A stretch of 64,000 nt of DNA from Nephrocerus scutellatus (GCA_947095585.1 OX352761.1:138104277-138168276); one strand, 5' to 3'; positions 1 through 12,180 are shown, counted from the first letter of the stretch. The notes: a model not told the origin generated them from the sequence alone. Translations and numbers: made by a program.

Positions 1-1475
1 TCTTCCTAACTTCGCTGTTGATTTATGTTCATCAGGACTTTTGTGTGCTTGGGGTTATTTTGATCTAAAACTGTTAGGAAGCATATGCAATTTCGAATGA
101 GTTAAGTTCTCGTTGTCCTATACGTTTTGCTTACATGTATAAGATTTGTTGGTTAACAATATCGCATGAAGAAAGTTGTGTGCTGTGCTTTGGATGTTGT
201 TTAATATTATTATTTATTGACATTGCCCCGAAGATAGTCTCTCCACTCATGCCGCACAAACTTTAAGTAAATTTAATCAAGTTTTCCATATAGGAGCTAG
301 AGCTGAAGGTTTTGCTTGACGGTATACTTACTTCCGAGCATAATTAAATAGAAATAGATATATAATTTTGGCACATTAATAATCACTCATACCGCTATCC
401 ATGCGCTCAACATCATAAATGCTTTTGAAGTCGATTGCAGAAATGGAGGAATTTCATTGATTGGCACAAAAACATTTCAAATGCTACACACTTTGATGTC
501 TTATAAGTAATTCATGTGCTGCCAATATCCGAGTACGAGTATATACACACTACAGGTACAATATTGGGTAAAAATATCGATCATTTTCAGTTACCACAAA
601 AAGTTATTTCTCGGTTACAACTTCTTGTATTCCGTTGGATAATGTCGAAAAGGTAGGTAAATTCAAATAGCAGGCCTAAAACAAAGTAACTCATGTATTT
701 GTGAAAGTATCAGGAAAGTAAATTCCCCTGTGGGTCTGAGCTGACCTGGCAGAGTTAAGTTGGAAAAAGTAATGTTGTGTGCAATCCTTCTTACTTTTTT
801 TCAATGTATTTTACTTAAAGAGCCCTATGCGCCATTTAAACAACGGACTTTTAACGATGAGAAACAAAAGTATCAAAGATCGTTGAAGTAAACGTAATCC
901 CTCTTGACCGCCTACAGAAGTACTGAATAATTTACCTTATATTTTTCAGCTAATTGACCAGCAGATCAAACAATTTTAGCATGAAACTTTAATTCTACTA
1001 CCAGAACACTGCTGTATAACTTCTTACAGAGTCGGCATAAGTTTCTTATTTTTAAAGTTGTTCGACATTCATGCAGTAGAGGAAAGTTGGTATGAAATAG
1101 AAAAGAACTTATTTATTATGATTACAAATATATATAAATTTCCATTTGGTATTGCTTAATAAATTCATGTATGTACTATACAGAAAATTGCAACGAAAAT
1201 CTTAGTTTAGTGTTGATTTATGCAGCCGCCAAACAGTATGTGCTACTGGCAAACAAACACAATTTTCATACAAATGGAAACGTGTACATCCTAGTGAAGA
1301 GATGTATTACTCGTCGTTCATACAGCAAAGGTCTTCTCATTTATGCCACATATTTTTCTCTTTTTCGTCGCTTTTATTCTTGAACTTAAGCATGGTAGTA
1401 AAAAAAATTATACTCACGCATACACTTAACGCAACACGTTTAAACATCCTTTAAAAATATTTTTTTTTGAGATAT
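1..1475. other. Non-coding, probable Nrx-1 intron
   Basis: AT-rich DNA with many stops in all frames. One 70-codon ORF near 1171-1383 has no recognisable domain and is probably chance. I see no repeat, RNA gene or splice signal I would defend. By position it would lie far downstream in the large first intron of the minus-strand neurexin gene. Confidence 0.5.
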
Positions 1476-1639
1476 ACCACGTTTCCATGGTCGAGTAAAC
1501 TCAGGTCTATGTGGATGGAAACGTAAATAAGAGTTGAGTTTCGTTAAGCACAAATAAACTCCAAACTAGTTCGGTTGAGTATTGTAATCTTTGATACGTA
1601 AAAAATCAATACGTTTTGTTCCGAATCGAACCTTATTTC

Positions 1640-3030
1640 TGCCTTTCAGTTCGGTTTCCGAGAGAAGCACTCTACCCTGCACCCTCTGCTGAAGTTTCAC
1701 AGTGACTTTACTAAAGGACTGAACGTCAAAAGTAGTACAGTAGCCTGCTTGCTAGACATCGAAAAAGCTTTTGATAGCGTTCGGACAAACGGGCTACTGT
1801 ACAAACTTATTAGTTTTGGTTTCCCCAATTATATTGTGAAAATAATTAAAATTTTTCTTTTTAACAGGGTCTTTTTTGTACAGGTATATGGCAGCCCATC
1901 GACAAGGAAAAGAATTAAAGCCGGAGGTCCTCAAGATTCCAGACTAGGACCAGTCCTGTTTAGCATTTTCACGGCGGATCAATATAGCCGGAACATGGAC
2001 CATGCTTTTCCGTTTCCCGATCTCCTGAGATAGCTGCCAGAAGAGTGGAGGAACACCTCCGAAATCTTTGGAACTACTACCTGAAGTGGAGACTCAAGAT
2101 CAACGCAAACAAAACGGAACTCATCTACTTTCGAATACCAGGAATTGAAACAAGTATAAGAAAAATCGCAAGCCAGTTCAGAGCCTTAAAAATTACCCTT
2201 CCGGAACACGCGACAATAAACACCAAGTCAGAGACTAAGTACCTGAAATTAACTTTACCGAGACGCTCAAGTTTAACTCTCACATCGATCAAACAATGAA
2301 GAAAGCTAACTACGCTCTTCATTTGTTGCACCCGCTCCTAAGAAGGCGAAACGAACTGTCCAACAACACCAGGCTGCTCACATACAAGCAGCTCATCAGG
2401 CCAGTGATAACATATGGCTATCCAATATGGTTCACCGTCGCACCAACAACGATGAAGAAGATCTCCCTATTTGAAAGGAAGGTACTCAGGATCTGGAGGG
2501 TGCCAAACAGCTATAAGTTTGTGTCGACTAAAAGGCTTTATGAAGCTGTAGGTCTGCGGCCAATAACCAATCACTTGTTCCAAATGGCGAGGAAATTAGC
2601 TGACGGATTGGAAACAAATCGAAGTCCAGAGATGCAAGGACTGAAAAGTAAAGAAATCGAGCTAAGTCACCAGTACATACACATCAGAGAATTCACAGGT
2701 GCTAGATTCGACGATATCTTCAATAATCAAGACGTCACCTTCTACAAGAAGACCAGCAACCAACACTACAGAGGCTAAAGTTCGCCCAGTTTATGCGCCG
2801 TTTTATATTTCCATTTTTAATTTATTTTAAAAGTATTGTTTAAAATTAACTTCCCTTATAAATAAACATGTAGTAGATTAAGTAGTCAAAAATATTGTTT
2901 AATAAGCAATAAAAACAAATAAAGACAATGTAGAAAAGTCGGGCCCCTATTGTTGAGCCGACACTTATTAAGATTAGTTATAAGTTTAGTTTTAAGTCAA
3001 AATTGTATATTGCTAAAATGTTTAATAAAC
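1640..3030 (+). mobile_element. Decayed Jockey-like non-LTR retrotransposon (RT and C-terminus)
   Basis: This is the 3' half of a LINE of the Jockey group, transcribed on plus. Reading from 1640, translated pieces show the motif FGFREKHST, then LDIEKAFDSV (the first catalytic Asp block of reverse transcriptase) and AGGPQDSRLGPVLFSIF (the G-PQGS-LGP block). The YADD block that should follow is missing: the frame passes from FSIFTAD to a stop near 2030 and resumes at EEHLRNL, so an internal deletion removed part of the palm. The C-terminal thumb/linker region continues in two further frames to 2776 (LLTYKQLIRPVITYG...W, typical of Jockey). About 250 bases of AT-rich 3' UTR with AATAAA-like signals follow, ending near 3030. 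Frameshifts and the missing YADD make it inactive. No endonuclease or ORF1 lies upstream, so it is 5' truncated as is common for LINEs. The clade is judged from motifs by eye. Confidence 0.85.
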
Positions 3031-3059
3031 TAATCTATCTTGTCTTGGTTGATTAAGGT

Positions 3060-3212
3060 TTGTCTAACATTTTATTTAGATGTTGGTAGAAACTACAACG
3101 CATCCTTTGAATTAGCTCTAATCCTTCTGTTCATGGAAACGCTACGAGTTAGCACCGCTATTTTTAAGTTGACAGAAAATTAACTCTGCTCAAAATCTGT
3201 CATGGAAACAAA
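3060..3212. repeat. Possible right half of an interrupted inverted-repeat element
   Basis: The motif CATGGAAAC occurs near 3132 and 3193, while its reverse complement GTTTCCATG occurs at about 1483 on the other side of the LINE, with another ATGGAAACG near 1515. The LINE may therefore have inserted into an older short inverted-repeat element spanning roughly 1480-3210. Only about 9 bases are clearly shared and I cannot define target duplications, so this is tentative. Confidence 0.25.
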
Positions 3213-3523
3213 GTAATAATGTTATTTTGAAAGTAAGTGACTAGCTAGTCACCATCCTTTTAGATGTTTTCCTGTGCAGAACTGCAGTAAAATTTCACTT
3301 CAACTTTAAGTGCATTTAGTTATGAGTAAGGTTTTTCGTAGTTGTTCTTGTTGTATGGCTTAGCTTAAATACACTTTGTGTATACTAAGCAAATATAGCG
3401 ATTAGTGGCGAAAATTATCGCGGCATGGACAAAATTTATGGCATGAAGTTGGTAGCTTTGCAAAATTTAAAAATTAAATTTTTTTACAGGTTGTTGATTA
3501 TCTCACAAAGACCGGTTAATTAA

Positions 3524-3549
3524 CCTATAGGTTTGACCTATAGGTTTGA
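3524..3549. repeat. Perfect 2 x 13-bp tandem repeat
   Basis: The unit CCTATAGGTTTGA is present twice head to tail without mismatch. CCTATAGG within each unit is itself a palindrome. No function is evident. Confidence 0.85.
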
Positions 3550-4989
3550 CATACTAGCTGAATGCTGAATTCTATTGCCAGAAGTAGTTGTATGCGTTTT
3601 TCCATTCTTAATGGAAGACAGCAATTAAGAATTCTTCTATAATGACTGACTTTTAGGACGAAAAATTAGCAAACTGATTAATAATGAGCGTTGGATATTT
3701 AAAAAATATATTTCTGGTGTTTTGAATTCAAAAATTAACTTACGTTAAGTTACTGTTTATTGGTTACATCTTTGTACATATTTGGAATATTTCATATTTT
3801 TGACTACATAGATGGGGTAAACCGCTCGTGATTTATGCGCCACTTTGTTGGCGATGATTTATGGTTTGAATTTGCAAGGAGACACAATGAACAGGATAAA
3901 TCACATACAGACACAGGTTGGAATAAAAAGGGAGCTTTTTGCTCTTATACATGGAACCAGTTCCTCGTTCGGCACCAGTTCTTCTCTGAAATGACTTTAT
4001 TTTATATCCTTCTCATCGTACTTTTCTCAAGGCTCCTTCATTTTAATGCTTTCGCTTTTCTTCGCTTTTCGGCCTTCGTTTTTTTTTACTTAGGATAAAT
4101 TGTGCTTTTTCTTTTTTGTTTATTTATTTGATGAGAGCTCCCGTTGCTGCCTTTTTCTTCTTTTTGCAGGTTGGCAGCGGAATCGCTTGAGGAAACAGAT
4201 GGCTATATTATGCTTGCAAAGTGTTTGTCTTCCTGGGATTGAATTGCAATTAAGCAATAAGCACTGTTCGGGTGATGGCTGAGCCCCGGCACTATGGACT
4301 GGTTGCTAATTCGCACAACTCCGTGACAACAAGATGAGGTCTGTCTATCTACTTTTCACGTTTATAAAAGAGGACTCATCGTTTCGCAGCAACTTTATAT
4401 TTGTGTTTCATAGTTGTGGACTCGCTGCTTTGGCTGCAGGTTAGATGTGCCCGACGATACTCATAATGCGGTCGTTGTTGGGTGTAAAAAACCGTTATCT
4501 GACTTCTTGTGAAATTGGAAAATTCGGTGAGCGAGGATAATGTCTTTTTAGATTGAATACTTTGCGGAAATCGTTTGCACCTTCTACTTTGTGGGGGAGA
4601 TTTGTCGAGTATACTGTTTTTGTTTATTTCTGGGATATTGTGGATTTTTTTATTTTTGCTGCTTGAAGGTTATTGCGGACAAAGTAAACTGAATAACGAT
4701 TATTCCAGTTTAACGTACAAAAAAAAAGAGTATAACGAATTTGTTTTATTTGTCATTTGATAGAAAAAATGTAAAAGTATTTTTATAAATAAAACTTCAC
4801 TATAACGAAGATTTGTTACATTTCAATTAAAATATTTTTATTTAATATTTTTATTTCCTGCTAATAGCGAATATGTTCAGTTATTAGAGTTTCTAATGCC
4901 TCTTTCGATTACGTAAAACCATACCCGAAACCATACCCACGGGTAAGCTACCAAAATGACATGGTTTTCGTGGTTTTCGTGGTGAATGC

Positions 4990-5230
4990 TTTGCAAATAG
5001 AACGCCAAACCGAAACCAAATTTAACAAGAACAAAAAACTGAGAAATAAGTCTGCTTGCTCTCTCTTCGCCAACAACAAACTAAGAAATTAGTCTACTTG
5101 CTCTCTGTTCGCCATCGATTGCCGACGGGTAGCAAAGTTACAGTGTTGGTTACAAAACCTTTCAAATAAAATGCAAAATCAAACCGTACCCCGGGTACAG
5201 TTTGCAAATAGAACGCCAAATCAAAACCAC
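4990..5230. repeat. Imperfect local duplications
   Basis: The motif GCAAATAGAACGCCAAA occurs at 4993 and again at 5204, each followed by a similar CAAAACC or CGAAACC stretch. Between them, two units about 42 bases apart share AGTCT-CTTGCTCTCT-TTCGCCA (near 5049 and 5091). This looks like an old segmental duplication or part of an unnamed repeat. Confidence 0.6.
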
Positions 5231-7225
5231 GAGAGAGAAATATTAACTCTACCCTGCAAATCGAAAGAGCTATAAAAGAAGTGTGGTGAAAGTTTATTTG
5301 AAATGTATCCCTTACCTTGGTTGAGGTGCTGACTAATAAATGAAAAGTAATCATAAAAGCAATCTATGAAATGTTCATAACGCGTACGACTCAAGGTGAA
5401 AACTTTCCGAAGCTAAATTTATGCTTCCAGTTTCTCTATGGTAAAATGTAATTTTCTTTTTGTGCAAAGTGATTTTTCTTAATTAAACTTTTCTTTGCAA
5501 ACATCACCGAATCTGTGTGAGCTGACCTAATCCTGTTAAAAGGATTAGAGCAAAATCCTGCATACAAAGGTAATGGTACTTGAACAAGGCAATGCACTCT
5601 GGTTTTTGCCATACCGTTTTGCATGAAAATGCTCATCAGAGTTTGTTGTTTGCTTATTTTATTTCTGTGTTTCCCATAGTCTCGCTTATGGAGAACAACA
5701 AGACGATGCATCGCTACCAGTACCAGCCTCATGAAAAGTTCGCTTTTGCTCTGCAGAGCCCACTGCCACACCAACTCAAGATTAAAAATTAGAAGCGAAA
5801 TGATGAAAGTAGAATGAGTGTCACTTCATGTCTAAACTTTGGTAAAGTTTTAATAGTTTTTTTGTTTTAATTTTGTCCTTGCAACTTTGCAACCAGGTAA
5901 GCTTCGGTCGGTTCGCTTTTAAATTTGATTAAAAGGCGTGCGGGAATAAAAATTGTTTTTCTAACTTTAATGATACACAAGAGGTGACGGCATTTTGTGT
6001 AAGTGTCTGTTAACAATGCGAATATCACGTAGAAGTTCATCCAATTTTGTGTGCCCAGAACACACGAACGCCAGTCGAGTTGAGTGAGCGAAATTTTGAA
6101 AGCCCAATTTTCAAGTCTCCTTGCGCACAACACAACAAAGACATCAATCGCAAAACGCAAACGTGGGTTTGGGTTCTTTTAAAGTTGAAACACAAGATCT
6201 AGATCGAGTAGTAGCACAGAAATACAGAGGGTAGTGGCAGTGAGTTTCACTTTTAATTAGGAACAAAATGTACTTGTACCTATTCAAGTAAATTTAATCA
6301 CTCGTCAGCACTCATACTATCTTGACGTGATTTCTATCCAAAAACTAAAACTTTCGTCACTACGCGGGCGCTACACATCACAAAAAGCGGCTACGATAGA
6401 CTTCAGCTTTTGGCCAAGAATTCTCTATGACGTCGGAGTGATGCATGAATTCAATGTATCTTTAAAGTATACTAATTTTTTTATTTTATTTCTCTATGCA
6501 GAGCGAAATATACGGATCTAAAGTATGTTTTGGCATGTCTGGAGTAGCTGAGTAATACACTTTAGGAGGACTGAAGTGACTTCTTTCTTTCTTTCATTAA
6601 CGCTGAGTGTTGTTATATTAAGTTTACCATTGACTTCAAAATTTAAGGATTAAAAGATATAGGTTACTGTTTAAATGCTATAAGCTATTGACAAATAATC
6701 GTAATTCGTAATTGGTAAGGTAAATAATGTAACAATTGAATACGAAAAAATTGAAAAAACCTTTTTAAATGCGAACATTAAGATGTGATTATTGAGCATA
6801 TAGCGTATAGCGGCAATGATAGAATAGCAATAGCAATAGAACTGGAATAGCAATCAAACCATATTTCTGCACACGTAGCCACAGGGCTGTCATTCCAATA
6901 TAAAAGTGTGTTCAAGATACTACGATGTGGAGTGTGTGCGGATGTATAAATATTGCCAATTACTAGAGTGTACTTGTGTCACATTTGAAACATAATGAGG
7001 TACAAAAAAACTATTTGAAAATACTAGGGTATAAGCACTAGACATCTCTCTAAAAATAATACACATAATGACAGCGATGCCTTTTCAAAATAATTATAAT
7101 TCAATTCATTCCCATCACCTCATGTAAATCAAGGTATAGACGATATATAGGCGATAAATACACATGACACAAAAAGCGCAAACTTCGTATACAGTAAACT
7201 GATTTGTTTAAAACCATCTGCCCAT

Positions 7226-7251
7226 TTATATATATATATATATATATATAC
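7226..7251. repeat. TA dinucleotide microsatellite
   Basis: About 12 uninterrupted TA units lie within a longer AT-rich stretch. Confidence 0.9.
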
Positions 7252-8369
7252 ACATACTAATAATAAATTATTAAAAAATTTTATTCGCACACATTGCGAC
7301 CATTAATTTTACTAAATTGACTGAAATTCGATTTCACCCAGAAACTGGTCGTAAAAAATTGATGATAATAAAGTAGAAGCAGTTGGGGAACCTCATCGCG
7401 CGCGCCAGTCACCAATTACCACCGGTACCAGGGAGTTCAGTTTACCTGATAATTTAGGAATGTAGAACTGATAGTGGAGCTACGCTACACGATGCAACCA
7501 ATCCGAAAATATTAAATGTCCTCCATGAGTCTTCTTTAATGTTACTAAATTTCAATGACAATGCGACCTCCTCGAAAGTTAACGAGAGTGCTCGCTCGTA
7601 TGTAGTCTGCACATCTCCATCGCTTAGCGTGATGCACGAAAAATGTTTGCATATTTGGATTTTTTTTCATCTTTTTAAGCCTTGCAAATTGGAATGATCC
7701 CCAGCACACATACTAGAATAGCTCATATATTCGTTCGTGTTGGGCATTACTGTGTGTCGGCTGTTCAGCACACACCGGTATGAAAATGCCGGAAATGAGG
7801 TTGTTTGCTTTAAATTGCTCTAGCTGTGGCATAATTTTCGGGTACTTAGCGTAATTAAAGAAAATTTTAATTTCCCCCCTGTCATAGCTGCCCATGAAAC
7901 GTGAAATTTTCCCATCACACATAGCTGAACATCACACACATGGCTTCCAACCAACATAATCATTATCAGTACTAGGTTTGTCATTAACACGGAAAGGAGC
8001 AGACTTTTTCATTTGAAGGATCGGATGTGGGATATTTATGGTCTCATTATGTATACGAGTATTTCACAGTACTTACCAGTTTGGCATCCCTCCAACGTAG
8101 ACATCGGAATTCGTTGCAAATTTGCCAAATTGAAATTCCTTTCCCTTTGTTGTCCGACTCTGAGAGACGCCATCCACAATGAGTGTAGTTTGGTCATCAT
8201 TCCGAAGAACCTAAGGAAAGCGAGCGAGAGCATATTAAAAATAAAGTAGAAATACAGTGTTTTTATGCTTTATAGTATAAAAGTATGCATCTGTACTTGT
8301 ATAGATTACACCATTTAAAAAAAAATATTGTTTTGCTTCAAAATCTTATCGTAGTTTTCGTTGAAAAAA

Positions 8370-9352
8370 TCTTACGAACAATGAACCAGGCGCGGAAGAA
8401 GACGTTGTTGAGAACCGCGTATAAGATTTTCTCCACTGTCCTTCGAGACAGGATAATCCCATACGCTAAAGTCATCATTGGCTCATACCAGTGTGGTTTC
8501 ATCCCCGGCAAATCAACAACTAATCAGATTTACACCCTTGAGCAAGTGATGGAAAAATATCTAGAGTTTCAAAACTCACTACACCATCTTTTTATAGACT
8601 TTAAAGCCACTTATGATAGCATAGCCAGAGTAGAACTTTATAAAGCCATGAGAGAGTTCGGCATCTCAATTAAACTGACACGACTATGCAGGTTGACCCT
8701 GACCAATGTTATAAGCCAAGTAAAAATATCCGGATCACTATTTAGCCTATTCAACATCTATAACGGGCTCCGACAAGGGGATTGACTGGCCTGCGTCCTC
8801 TTCAGCCTGGCAAACAGCATGGAACCAGAAATACACGCACGGTCTGTCAAGACTCTTCAAATGTAGGAACCTAACCAGAACATCCAAGTTGCTGATGGTA
8901 TATAAGACAATGGTCATACCAGTACTTATACATGGATCCGAGACTTGGGTGCTTAGCCAAAAGCATTCTGACCTCTTAGCCTCGTTCGAGAGAAAAGCCT
9001 TACGAAGAATTTTTGGCTCCGTATGTGAAAAAAGACGATTCCGGAGATTTACAAGCGTTACCGCGATGTCTACATCATGAAGAGAATTAAGCTCGGTAGG
9101 CTTCGGTGGGCAGGACACCTAGCTCGCATGAGCGAAGAGGATCGTCATCAGAAAGTCCTTTGCGGTAGGATTTATGGAACACGACAGCGAGGCCGGCCAA
9201 GCCTACGCTGGAAGGATAGCGTGGACCAGTACGCCCAGAGTATAGGGGTGCAAAACTGGATGACATTGGCTCGAAATCGGGACCGGTGGAAAGACTTTGC
9301 GGGAGGCCAAGACCGGACCCCGTTTGTAGAGCTAAATATTATGATGATGTTT
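8370..9352 (+). mobile_element. RTE-clade LINE copy, RT core to 3' end, internally deleted
   Basis: This is a 5'-truncated copy of the RTE-type LINE family that recurs five times in the window. It begins in the RT fingers (YKIFSTVLRDRI, then CGFIPGKSTTNQI), continues through LHHLFIDFKATYDSI (catalytic block A) and reaches NGLRQGD, where the next Gly codon has become TGA. Shortly afterwards, near 8810, the sequence jumps to the post-RT region (EPEIHAR), so roughly the segment containing YADD is deleted; compare the minus copy at 20455-23105, which keeps it. The C-terminal part (IKLGRLRWAGHLARM, RGRPSLRWKD) is well preserved and ends in a tail of ATTATGATGATG. In-frame stops, the frameshift and the loss of YADD make it non-functional. 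Confidence 0.9.
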
Positions 9353-9404
9353 AATTTCTGTACGAGGTAAATAAAATAATTATAAGTGTGTAAGTTTTTT
9401 AAAT

Positions 9405-9850
9405 TTCACTGCAAGTTGTTAAAAAAAGACTTCAAAGATGCCGAAAAATTACATTTGCATGCATCATACGCGCTAAACAAGACTCACGACATTTGTCACA
9501 TATGGGATCTCATGAACGCCCTACAAGACAAAGGTTCTAAAACTTGTAGAAGTTGGTTAAAAAGACCTCAATTAAGTCGAAGAAATCACATAGCACACGC
9601 ATCACACGCGTCACACGCGCCTCGCGACATGCGTTACACACGAGACGTCGAAAATGTTAACGAGACTTTGTTGCTTAGAAAATTTGAGCTCTCTAGGTCG
9701 TGGTAAAGGCGGTTAAAAAGGACCCCCAAGATGTCGAAAACACCACTTTTCGACAAATCACATACGTCACACAGACTTGTTTCAAAAGTGCCTTACGAGA
9801 CTTAGCTGCTCACAAAATTTCAGATCTTTGGCTTTTAACGGAAAGAGGAA
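9405..9850 (+). repeat. Diverged tandem repeat, interspersed family A (three units)
   Basis: The phrase GTTAAAAA-GACCTC/CCC-AAGATGTCGAAA recurs at about 9415, 9555 and 9711, spacing 140-156 bases. Each instance is followed by a run rich in CACACGCG/TCACAC. Parts of the unit also occur at 33030-33140 and 60290-60370 (GCTG-TCACAAAATTTCAGCTCTCTAGG). Long ORFs cross it (9386-9706 and 9700-10023), but their His/Ser/Arg-rich translation follows the repeat and is not convincing protein. I do not recognise a named element. Confidence 0.65.
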
Positions 9851-9859
9851 AATACAGAC

Positions 9860-10980
9860 AACCAAGTTATATAAAAGTTAAAAACTCTCAAGCATCTTCA
9901 TTTGGCGGAAGCATGTGGCCGAAAGGCACATGGAGGCCAGTCACGAGTGATTTATGGGAATTGCAGAAAAGTGAGGAAAATACAAGACACAAACACATGA
10001 TGAGAGTGATGGCAGTGCAGTAAAATAGTGGCTCGTTGTATACGACACGCCATTACTACTAAATGAACTAGGCGCCCAGCAGATTGACTTTGTATTCTCG
10101 GGACGTTCTTTTTTTCAGCGTCATGCACTTGTCCTCAGAGTGTTATGTAAATTGAGTTGTAAAAAATGACAGAGCCCTTAAAATCCCTTGTAATACACTG
10201 CCACTCGAAATAAAACGCAATTTATTTCCGCAACAAGCATGGTTGGGACAATCAATTTTGTTGCAATCATATTATGTATTTATATTAAAGGAGTTTTCTC
10301 CACGCTATATGACGAATGTTATAGTGGAATTTATTGACTCCCAGTGCTAGCATGTTTCCTTTCTAAACAATTGGACGCGCAATTTAGGGCACAATCCAAC
10401 TGGAAATGAATCAAAAAAAGCAGAGTCAGTGGTAGAAAAAATGCTGCACAGCTAAAAAATAAATGCTTTGCATATCATGCAACCATTTCAACGAAACGAG
10501 GTCAATTGCAACAAAATTGAAAGCAATTTTCAAACTCAATTTGAATTTATTATTACAATGTTGAAGGAAGTGGTACAATGAAGAGTGTAGTAGAAAGTCC
10601 TACTATGCTGCTGGCCATAATTCCCGCCGGTGATTCCTTGTAGTTTGCTGTTGGTGTTCCAACAAATGCAATGGGACGTTGAACTCGTATACGTTTCTCG
10701 CACAGAAATTTTGCAAACACAAATAACTCCCGTGTGGATTTGCACTGTGATCGAAGGGATTTGCAATTCTTCGAGAGCAAAATCAGCCAGAGGATTGGTT
10801 TTCACAAAACCGTATTGAACGAGTGTTTGCAGCATTATAAGTGTTTATTGTTGAGTTGAGGGAGATTTAAGACCTAAATATAGGAGAATTTCGTTGGACT
10901 ATTGATGCCAAATCCAAAAAAAAAAATATTTTTTGCGGTTTTAAAACAATTATAACTATTTACACTTAAAAAAAATAATA
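9860..10980. other. Gene-free stretch
   Basis: No domain-bearing ORF is visible. Overlapping ORFs on both strands at 10536-10835 are mutual shadows with no recognisable product. No repeat or RNA gene is evident. Confidence 0.45.
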
Positions 10981-10984
10981 ATCT

Positions 10985-11786
10985 GAAAATTTTTCCCTTC
11001 ACGTTCACCAAGCCTTTTTTCAACGAGGTTTCCGCTTTGGCCGGTGTAAATATCGAACTTTAGAACATAGCCACCGCTGTCGCACAACATCCAAGCTTTG
11101 AATACTCTCTTCATTGGCTTTCTCGGCATGTACTGGATGAGAGTAGAACGACCTTCAAAAAGAAGAAAAGTGAAACAAGTAAAATACCTTTGAATTTAAT
11201 CATTGATTCATCTACAGCTAGAATCTGGCCAGGATAAAAGAACAATTGGAATCTCTCTTCCAAAAGATGCAAAAATGGTTGATGTTTGTATAACTTATTG
11301 AATGTTGTTGATCCTCTTCTGGGCATCAATCATGAATCATTCATATGTACATTACTTAAAAGCCAATCAAATCTTTTTTGTCGTTCGTTTCCAAACTTTC
11401 AACTTCTGCAGCTGGACCATGTTTTTTGCCTGAAAATCCAGCTACTGTTTGTTTCTACTGAATAACATATTTTCCAATTTTGTGGAACAAATGGCTTTCC
11501 AAGACTTTTTTTTAGCTCAATTAACACAATTTCATCTTCGCTGTCAAAATCATCTTGTGAAACATAGTCTCCTTTCATTGTAAACAAGAACTTCCAGATG
11601 TTTGAAATCTTCTTCAATTATGATGAAAAAGATATGTTGAAGATTGATTTCTTCATCATTATTGTCAAATGCATCGTCAACTGTAGAATCCTCGTCTGAT
11701 GGAATCTCTCCCAAGGTGATGCTTTCACAATAATTTTGCTAGAGAAAATACGAGATCACTTTTTTATTCAGGTTTTTACGTGCCAT
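10985..11786 (-). pseudogene. Broken piggyBac-family transposase
   Basis: The minus strand encodes pieces of a piggyBac-like (DDE_Tnp_1_7) transposase. A start codon at 11786 opens with MARKNLNKK but meets a stop after 15 codons. A degenerate acidic N-terminal zone follows (PSDEDSTVDD, near 11700, and DFDSEDEIV, near 11540). From about 11340 the core begins: FNKLYKHQPFLHLLEERF, then AVDESMIKFKG containing the first catalytic Asp, and, after a 35-nt interruption, RSTLIQYMPRKP, AWMLCDSGGYVLKFDIYTG, all hallmark piggyBac blocks. The sequence stops being recognisable near 10985, so the second and third catalytic Asp and the C-terminal Cys-rich domain are absent. I could not find TTAA-flanked terminal repeats for it. 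It is a truncated, frameshifted relic, distinct from the element at 52931. Confidence 0.85.
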
Positions 11787-11981
11787 AGTTCTAAGTTATT
11801 TTTCACAACGCAAGTTTTTATTTGCAACTAAACCACTGTTCAAAGTCCAGTGGTATGATTTTTATACCATCAACTTAAAACGTTTACAGGAAACCTGTTA
11901 TTGGCTATTTTGAACAAAATACGTTTTTAGCGAACTGCGAACAGATATTATCATAAAATAACTAATTTTTCACTCAGATCA

Positions 11982-12010
11982 CTTCTTCTTTCTTTCTTTC
12001 TTTCTTTCCT
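11982..12010. repeat. CTTT microsatellite at a LINE 3' end
   Basis: About six CTTT units abut the 3' end of the minus-strand LINE remnant at 12010-12180. On the minus strand this is a GAAA tail, so it was probably created by target-primed reverse transcription. Confidence 0.75.
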
Positions 12011-12180
12011 TTACTCCGCGGGGGAGCATAGGGCTTCTACGAACGCCCGCCAACGAACTCGATGTTCTAGTGAGTTGAATTTTCGCTCCATGTCACCTAG
12101 CGATGGTTATAGGAGACAGATATCATCGGCATAGTCTAGGTCTTCTAGACGGTAAATTCCCTTAGGTGGTATCTTTATCT
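12010..12180 (-). mobile_element. LINE remnant: YADD block fused to 3' terminus
   Basis: On the minus strand this short stretch reads IYRLEDLDYADDICLL, the catalytic palm block of a non-LTR reverse transcriptase (YADD at 12133-12122). After a stop it reads MERKFNSLEHRVRWRAFVEALCS, which resembles the extreme C-terminus of some LINE ORF2 proteins, and then the GAAA-rich tail. Everything between palm and C-terminus is missing, so this is an internally deleted stub. The family differs from the RTE and Jockey copies nearby; I cannot assign the clade. Confidence 0.75.

Larger units (their letters stand above)
3215..8365. other. Long gene-free stretch with small repeats
   Basis: No ORF here has a recognisable domain; ORFs at 3835-4098, 5436-5774, 5867-6160 and 8013-8249 appear to be chance. 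The stretch holds a perfect 2 x 13-bp tandem at 3524-3549, imperfect duplications at 4990-5230 and a TA microsatellite at 7226-7251. I see no RNA gene. Confidence 0.5.

Noticed and set aside
5436..5792. Overlapping ORFs of 112 and 70 codons on opposite strands
   Set aside because: The longer frame opens with TTG rather than ATG, neither has a domain, and there is no promoter or splice context.
9386..10023. Two adjoining plus ORFs of 106 and 107 codons
   Set aside because: Their His/Ser/Arg-rich translation mirrors the underlying tandem repeat (family A); no protein family is recognisable.
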